Of a stretch of 64,000 nucleotides of DNA, positions 57,307 through 64,000 are shown in pieces. Source of the stretch: Macrolepiota albuminosa (taxonomy: Eukaryota > Basidiomycota > Agaricomycetes > Agaricales > Agaricaceae); contig JAMWFC010000051.1 in NCBI GenBank assembly GCA_027475525.1, positions 2,460,451 to 2,524,450 on the forward strand. The letters run 5' to 3'. Both the position numbers and the translations under genes were made by a program. Each line of letters starts with the position of its first letter. The first letter of the stretch is position 1. The notes below the pieces were generated by a model. It ran no database searches, had not been told where the DNA came from, and saw only the letters and a list, made by a program, of their open reading frames with translations.

Positions 57307-58517
57307 TCATGATGTCGCGGTAAGAGCTAATCTCGACGACACTTCTGCTTGGGACCGTACAAGGTTGGCAAGGTAGGAAATCATAAGGGTATCCTGATGA
57401 TTTACGTACATATTTAGAGATGATATATACCATATTTGGATACAAACTTACCTGCAGGCTAGCGTTGAATCCGCTCTTGTCGAGATCGTTTGTACTGGCA
57501 CCCAGCGTGTCCATCAGGTATCGCCCAATGGCAGGGTCGCCTTTGACTTGCCCGGATAGAACCCCCTGCACATAAGTGAGGACACGGTCAAGCATAGACT
57601 GTACAGTGTTGATAGATTGTTCTATTATCTCGAGGTCGGACACGGGTTGATTGGACGTCGCGTTTGGCGAAGTTGCCGTTTTTGTTAGCAAGTCGACTGT
57701 GTGGGCAAGGATGAGTGTTTCCTTTCGAAACGAGGTGAAGAAGATGTCATACGGCCACTACGTTCCGCGTCGTGGAAACGAATCTCAACAGGTACAGGCA
57801 CGAAGACGCAGTTTTCGGGTTTGGGGAAGACGCCAACGGGGGAGCTTGGTGATAATTAAATACTGTAGGAGGCTGATATGATAAAGTGAGAAGATCACCA
57901 TACCTGACATACGCCGAGACGCCAGCGCTTTCGCCTCCTTCCACACCTGTGTTAATCGCAAGGTGAATCGCGGGGTTCGGCGTAGTTTCTTGCGTGTAAA
58001 AGTTTTGGATGAGGGCAGAGTAGGTATTAAGGTTCGATCCAGTCGAGTACCTACAACAACAAAACATACATTTGCATTCAACGAGTCACGACCAAAAGAA
58101 AAAAAATGAACAACACGCACCATCCGACGATGACATCTTTCGGGTTGATCTTATGGTGCAGATCGTACACTCCGCGATGGTACTCCATGTCCACGGCAAC
58201 CTGCTCGCTCGTCTCGCTGTGCAGCACGGCAAACGCAGACTTGACCTCGACCTCGTTGTCCGTCCGCGTCCCAAGGAGCGTTCCGATGACTCTGGGTTGG
58301 TTATCCCCGCGACGCAGGTAGTGGTCCAGGATCGAAAACAGGGCGACGGGGTGCACGGTTATACTCGTCGGTGTACGCCTAGAAATCAATCTCCAGGATT
58401 AAGCGGCTGGCTCTTCGGGGGGTCTCGAAAAGGCGGTAGGAACTCACGGAGCATTGGACGCAGATGCTGTAGACGGCGTGTGGATGTGTACTGCAGAGGA
58501 CGACGGACCTAGAGGCA
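57307..58517 (-). CDS. EIF3F: Translation initiation factor eIF3 subunit F
   Basis: MPN-domain subunit of eIF3. From ATG 58517: MPLGPSSSAVHIHTPS, then after an intron SITVHPVALFSILDHYLRR, RVIGTLLGTRTDNEVEVKSA, VAVDMEYHRGVYDLHHKINP and KDVIVGWYSTGSNLNTYSAL. The MPN fold lacks a full JAMM metal site, as expected for this subunit. The C-terminal helices DLEIIEQSINTVQSMLDRVL and DTLMISYLANLVRSQAEVSS end at stop TGA 57307-57309. Divergent from TOM7 with about 150 bp between starts. Confidence 0.94.
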
Positions 58518-58665
58518 TCTCTTTCTTTTTTTTCGTAGCGCTAGGCTCACTATTGTAGCGTCCCAAAAATGTTATTTCGGCAATTGCCGTAAAGTGTCTT
58601 TTTCCCTGTCATCCCAACCTCCCAACCCCACACCTCTTGAAAAAAAAACTCGCCTTTCCTTTCCA

Positions 58666-59001
58666 ATGCCGTCTGAAGAGAACAAGGTGTGTGTTTTGTC
58701 AGGTTCATCTCGTTACCATGTTAAATGAATGTATGTATGTAGGAAAGAATCGCAAAGGTTATTGAAATCGGCCGTGTATGTTTCTGGGAGTAGAAACGTG
58801 GTAATAACATCGCAACTCATTCACGTTTGGTCCACTAGAACGTCCTTCACTACGGCTGGATACCTCTCATCATCTACGTCGGCTTCACACGCAGTAACCC
58901 CCAGCCCTCATTCATCAAGTGCGTATCCGTTCCCGCAGTTGCCCTTTCTCTTATTGACGACCTCAACCGTACTCGTCAGGTTAATCAGCCCCCTTGCATA
59001 A
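58666..59001 (+). CDS. TOM7: Mitochondrial outer-membrane translocase small subunit TOM7
   Basis: 51-residue tail-anchored subunit that tunes TOM complex assembly. Exons 58666-58686, 58743-58775, 58839-58918 and 58980-59001 give MPSEENK, ERIAKVIEIGR, NVLHYGWIPLIIYVGFTRSN and PQPSFIKLISPLA. HYGWIPLIIYVGFTRSNPQP and the end LISPLA are diagnostic of Tom7. Exon 1 is 21 nt. It is missed by simple open-frame searches because every exon is short. Confidence 0.93.
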
Positions 59002-59926
59002 ACCCCCTTGTACAGTAGCTTAATGCTTAAGGACATAGCATCAAAATAGACCGCTTTCATGGCTGACTGAAACAAACACATTTGCAAAGTCCCCACTTTA
59101 CACCCAACGCATCGATCCAACCTCGCACCGCACCTGTATACTTGTGAGTTCCATTTCGGCGACTATTTGTGATATATATATATATATGATTTTATACGTC
59201 GTGGTGGTGTACACGGTTGTACACCCTGAAACACACGTAATGCGGTGTAACCCGCCTTTTGAGGTGCTGGTTTATCTGGTTTACGATACGTGAGGATTTG
59301 ACAAGGCCAGATATGACCCCTCTTCTTTTTATCTGTATAATTTGAGGACGAATTGATGGCTAATGAGATCTCAGTTTAGATTTGTATGTTGGCCGAGGCA
59401 TGCTTAAGGAGTAACGCAGAATCTGAAGAACGCGTCGTTCGAGATGCTTTGTTTGAAATGCTCTCAAAACTTTTTAGATCGTGAACTTAGGGATCGAGTA
59501 CTGTGAACGTCGAGGGTAAGACTCATTTTAAAGGACAGGACGTCAACGGGATGCCAACATCGTCCTGGTATCGCTCGCTCATGGCTTGTGAGTTTAGAAT
59601 CTGAAGTTGTACGTGACGTTGATAGTGCTTCTTGAGTAAAATCATAGTACTCTGGAGGTGCTTCTGATAAAGAATCGTGTGTCTCTAGTTAGGACACGTA
59701 TAAAACATGTCAGAATGAATTATGCCCGTGAGGCACGACAAACACAGAAGGGCCACAGGTTCTCCGTCGGACGCTTCATCCCTGAGTCCTACTAAAAACT
59801 CGCGTCTGGATTCAAAAAACCTCAATGTCGGTTCACCTGGCTCCTGGGTGTTGACCAAGCAGACCATGCGAGGTGTAAAGGCTATACAGATCCGTTAGTG
59901 GTGGGCGGTCGTGTCAAAGATGTCAG
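59002..59926. other. Intergenic, no supported gene
   Basis: Between convergent TOM7 and the RING ligase. Holds a short (TA)n run near 59170 and nothing else recognised. Confidence 0.5.
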
Positions 59927-61446
59927 TTAAAGATAAATTCTTCTTAGATCTGACGCGCCAGTTATACGTTTACATATGGGACAGAGTCTTGTTGTACCAA
60001 GACAGCGCAGCCAACATTCTCGGCAACAAGTATGCCAGCATCCCGTTGAGACTGTCGGTTCATTGTAAGGATCAATGCATATTCGACAGAGCAGCGATGT
60101 CGGTGGCGCAACGCGCATAGACTCCTACAAATTCTTTTCAGAATTACAGTGAATCGACGATCCGTTAATCTCACCAGCTGTTTTATTTTATTCTCAAGTG
60201 CAGTGATCATGGAAGCTTTGTCGCCACGTTTCTCGGCCGCCAATATTGCAAGGTCCATTTTGTCCGTATCACTAATCCCCAAAACCTCTTCCAACTTTGC
60301 TTTAGTCTGGTCCAGTTTCGACCCAGATGAGTTCCGCACTGCCTTCCCTTCAGCAATTAGCTCACGTAATGTTTGCTGTGTCCGTTCCGGGTCATTTGCT
60401 TCATTTCCATCGATTTCCACGTCTTCCACGTCTTCCTCCTCTGCACGGGAAGAAGGGATCGGTAAAACGTCTCCCTCCGTGAATTGGATGTCTCCAAAAC
60501 CGTCGTCCCCATCTATATCTACATCGTCTTCTATGTCTTGCTCATTTCGGTTTCTTGTATGGAAACCAGTCCCTGCTATGATATTGAGTCGCGTGAAAAG
60601 CACCAGACAAGATAGTTACACACCTCGGACACTACCGACATGACCAGCAGCCCCATCTTCGTTGAACGACTCTTCCCAACTTTCGTCATCCCCTGCTTCT
60701 TGTTCCAAGACACGGAGCCTCTCCTCCTCTAACCTCCTGTCCTCGTTCGCCAAGCACGCATCAACGTGGGCGTCTAAAACGTCCTGGTCGCCCCTCACAG
60801 TGGCTAGGCACACGGGACAAACAATCTCTTCTCTTTTTGATAGATTTTCCTTCCCCTTCTCATCTTCACGACCTAACTCGCGAAACTGAATGTGGCGTTG
60901 TTTTCGATGCCGTTTGATAGCCTGGATTGTCTTTTCGGCCTCTTGCGTTGTATCAGCATGTCTTGGCTTGCGAGCTTTTTGAGAGAACCTCGCGCTTCGT
61001 AAACTTGGTCCAGGACTAAGAACTATCAGAAAGGTATTGAATGTAAGGAAACTGGATGACTTACCCATAATCTGGTTCTTCATATATCGCCTCTGTTGAC
61101 CCTACTTGGTCGAAAATGTTTTCCAGTCGCTTCGACTCCAGCTCGGCATGCGTAGCGAGCAGACGAATAGGCAGAACTTCATCACAGACTGGACAAACTC
61201 TTGTCTCTGCGCGTTTAGCTTCAAGAATTTTTGCGTTAATTGTAGACAACGTCTGGTAGTCACTTACGTACGTTTCTTCGTCTTTGGGGTATTCGAGTCG
61301 GCCGCGGGGGTAGGAGAATTGTGCAACGAAGCCTCTTGATCTTCAACAATTGCTCTTTTCTTACCCCTGGAATATCCAAGTCCGTAAATGTTTGCGATCA
61401 CTTAAGCATGACCAGCCACGCACTTGGACGAAGTTGAAACGGCCAT
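59927..61446 (-). CDS. RNF220-like RING E3 ubiquitin ligase
   Basis: From ATG 61446: MAVSTSSKGKKRAIVEDQEA, then TLSTINAKILEAKRAETRV-CPVCDEVLP with a zinc finger of CPxC type, a second finger EIVCPVCLATVRGDQDVLDA-HVDAC, an acidic region (DDVDIDGDDGFGDIQ), LRELIAEGKAVRNSSGSKLD and helices KLEEVLGISDTDKMDLAILA, and a C-terminal RING: CRICIDPYNEPTVSTGCWHT ... CWLRC ... CPICK, ending LRRIYL. Two Cys-rich fingers plus a terminal RING match the RNF220 layout. The junction near 61265 (KTKKR to DYQTLSTIN) needs one extra base or an unseen splice. Divergent from the GH3 gene. Confidence 0.85.
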
Positions 61447-61941
61447 TGCGCACCTCAGTGTAGTTTCTGGTCCAAATTAAACGGAACTTCTCAAGAATAT
61501 ATTTTCTGCGCTGGCAAACGGCTTCTGGGCAAATTTCGGATGGATTGTGAATGCCGCCGTTGGATGGAGGTACTTGAAAGTCAAGGATTTATTTCCACGT
61601 GACAAATCGCGTCGCGTAAACGTTGCAAATGACCCAAAACCGGACAGTCCACATATTAGGCTTCGCTTGTCTTTACCTAACGGCCTCGCTTCTACAAAAG
61701 TTATCATTCCAAAGCTACTGCCTCGATCAGCATGTTGCTTATTGATAAAAAATATGAATAGAGCAGTCCAGCCAACCATACCCACCAGTGACCTGGAAGA
61801 GTGGGACCATCATGCTCGAGCTTGACAGTTTTGGAGTTAGTGCACTCACGGCTTATTCAATTATCCGACATGTACCCGGAAGATAAAAGCTTCTTGATTT
61901 CGCTCAAGTATGTGTTTACCCAGCTCTAATCCTCAATCACC
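61447..61941. other. Divergent promoter region between RING ligase and GH3 gene
   Basis: About 495 bp. A plus frame at 61547-61825 has no recognised homologue and probably is not a gene. Confidence 0.45.
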
Positions 61942-64000
61942 ATGTCTGCTCAATTCGATGTCGACGCAACACTCGCCAAGCTATCATTACCTAACAAAAT
62001 CAAGCTTTTGACTGGACATGTTAAGAGTTAGAAAAGTGTACGCTATATATTCACTGACTGGTCAATCGATAGGGATGGTGGCACACAGAACCCATTCCAG
62101 AGGCTGGCATTCCTTCGATGCGACTCAGCGACGGTAAACTTCTTCCTCAGTGAGTTGTTAACTTGCCCACATGGACTGACTTCTTCAGGTCCTAACGGTG
62201 TTCGTGGCACCCGATGTAAGTATCAGACATTATATTTGCTTGGCTCTCACGCTGATCTATGATGCCATCCAGTCTTCAACGGTGTCCCGTCCAACTGCTT
62301 TCCGGCATCCACTGGACTAGGGTCTTCCTTCGACATTTTGCTGGCCTACCAAGTTGGCGAGGCACTTGGAGATGAGTGCCGAGCTAAAGGTCCTCAATAT
62401 TCGCTTCCACATCTCACAAAGACTTACTTGACTTCTGTAGGAATTCATGTTCTCCTCGCACCTACAGTCAACACTCAACGTTCTCCTCTAGGAGGGCGTG
62501 GGTTTGAGTCCTTTTCAGAAGATCCATACTTGAATGGAACCATTGCGACTGCGTACATCAATGGCCTCCAATCCAAAGGTGTCAGTGCTACCATCAAGCA
62601 TTACGTCGCAAACGACCAAGAATTCCAGAGGTATGGATGGGTTTCATCATGTGTTAAGTCAATTCTTTAACGATATCTCAGATTCTCTATCAGCAGTATG
62701 TCTTTTCTACCATAAAAATGACTCAAACGACATCCTATCCGAAGGTGAGGTCAGCGAAAGGGCTCTACGTGAGATATACTTGAAACCTTTCCAAATTGCT
62801 ATCAAGAACGCACGTCCATGGGCGTTGATGAGCTCGTATGTGGGGCAAAACTCGGCATGCTATATCCTCAAATGAGTTTTTAGTTACAATCGCGTAAACG
62901 GCGTTCATGTTTCTGAGAACAAAAGGCTGTTGTACGATATCCTCAGAAAGGTAACAGACTTTTTAGATTCCATACTGCAAGTGCTAACCCTGTAATTCTC
63001 AAGGAATGGGGCTATAAAGGTCAGCTCCTGAGTTTTGTTGGAGCATCAATTATGATTTATGATAGGGCTGGTCATGAGTGACTGGACTGGCGTTTACGGC
63101 ACCGTTGAAGCCATCAAAGCTGGGCTAGATCTGGAGATGCCGTACGTGAAAGTCTGACCATAACTCACACGTTTGACCTATTTTCGAGCCACCAGTGGAC
63201 CCTCGCCTTTCCGTGGAAAAGCAATTGAACGTTCAATCATAGCTGAGAAACTATTCCCGGCAGATATCGATGCTCGTGTCCGAAAAGTATGACGTGGATC
63301 AGCAACCTCTGATTCCATATTAATCGTTACCTCTCAGGTCCTTGAACTGCTTAAACACGCACATTCCTCAGGTATTCCATTCAACGGACCAGAGGAAACA
63401 TTCTACTCTCCAGAGATTCGCCAGACCCTGCGAACAGCTGCTGCAGATGCTATTGTTCTTTTGAAGAATGACAAGAAGCTTCTTCCGCTTAAACATGCTA
63501 AGAAAATAGCTGTGATTGGGCCCAATGCTAAGCATGCTATGACATCAGGTGGAGGATCTGCACGCCTTAGATCTGCTTCAACAGTCTCTCCGCTCGAGGG
63601 TATAAGTTCAGCAGTCGAAGAACTTGGTGGATCAGTCACATACACTATTGGGGCTACTTCACACAAATATCTCCCTCTTCTCAATTCCTATGTTCAACAG
63701 CCGAATGGACAACCTGGTACATTGATAGAGTTTTGGAACGAAGCACCCTCTGCTGACTATACCAGCACAACTCCCGACTTCTCGACTCCCTTGAAGCCGG
63801 CGGTCTGGTTAACTTCGACATCTGATACGAATCTCTTCATGATGGATGGCATTGTGAGTGTACTCGATTTGTAAATCTCAATTGAATGCTGACCTTGCAC
63901 TGCGCAAGGACGAGAGCAAAGTAAACTTCATCTGCTGGATGAAGGTGAGGAACTCGTGGCTACTCTCTAACAATCTCTCGATCTTCGCCGCTAGCTTACC
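61942..64000 (+). CDS. GH3 beta-glucosidase, 3' truncated by window end
   Basis: Hydrolyses terminal beta-D-glucosides, as in cellulose breakdown. ATG 61942 gives [20 protein letters not shown] and no signal peptide, so it is probably intracellular. Spliced exons give [99 protein letters not shown] and [20 protein letters not shown], where the SDW Asp is the nucleophile. The second GH3 domain starts around [14 protein letters not shown], and a PA14 insert begins at [14 protein letters not shown]. The window ends inside PA14. Intact so far. Confidence 0.94.

Noticed and set aside
61547..61825. Plus frame of 92 residues before the GH3 gene
   Set aside because: Lies in a divergent promoter, no recognisable family, no splice support.

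Overview
The window is nuclear DNA from a filamentous fungus, most likely a mushroom-forming basidiomycete. Genes are dense and cut by many short GT-AG introns of about 45-65 bp. Gene content includes a velvet regulator, tandem hydrophobin-like genes, a PR-1 (CAP) protein and a GH3 beta-glucosidase beside eukaryotic housekeeping genes. I see no rRNA, convincing tRNA, CRISPR array or prokaryotic operon.

Layout. 0-8 kb: 3' end of a ubiquitin-specific protease, a PP2C phosphatase (-), an unknown Ser/Pro-rich protein (+) and a CASTOR-like ACT-domain protein (+). 8-24 kb: an unknown repeat-containing gene (-), a short-chain dehydrogenase (-), a small protein (+), an unknown spliced gene (+), a CAP protein (-), prefoldin 2 (-) divergent from NDUFS8 (+), and a coiled-coil INO80F-like protein (-); much of 14-17 kb and 20-23 kb has no gene I can support. 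24-33 kb: NDUFA13 (+), a double HMG-box protein (+), a GNAT acetyltransferase (-) divergent from a PPR protein (+), and VelB (-). 34-47 kb: ArfGAP (+), MCCC2 (+), an exon-per-finger zinc protein (-), MLH3 (+) and RTC3 (+). 47-52 kb: two hydrophobin-like genes in a tandem duplication that also copied the first exons of TAF6, then intact TAF6. 52-64 kb: SNF5-family subunit (-), AFG1 (-) divergent from UreF (+), eIF3f (-) divergent from TOM7 (+), an RNF220-like RING ligase (-) divergent from a GH3 beta-glucosidase (+) that runs off the window.

The most important structural fact is about the sequence itself. Twenty perfect head-to-tail duplications of exactly 77 bp lie between 855 and 32814 and none after. 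A constant length equal to a common assembler k-mer means these are almost certainly unmerged contig-end overlaps, not biology. Several conserved genes in the same half (PP2C, CAP, NDUFS8, INO80F-like, PPR, VelB) also carry small frameshifts, mostly in homopolymers, so gene models there need correction against reads.

Real biological structure includes the hydrophobin/TAF6 tandem duplication with ghost exons and a TA-flanked insertion, a near-perfect 199-bp hairpin MITE with CACTG ends and a TCC target duplication, an AT-rich inverted-repeat element just upstream of MLH3, a duplicated AFG1/SNF5 gene boundary, a 4-nt microexon in RTC3, and a fungal CASTOR homologue lacking the aspartate used for arginine binding in human CASTOR1. 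Seven of about 30 genes have mitochondrial roles, and many pairs share compact divergent promoters.
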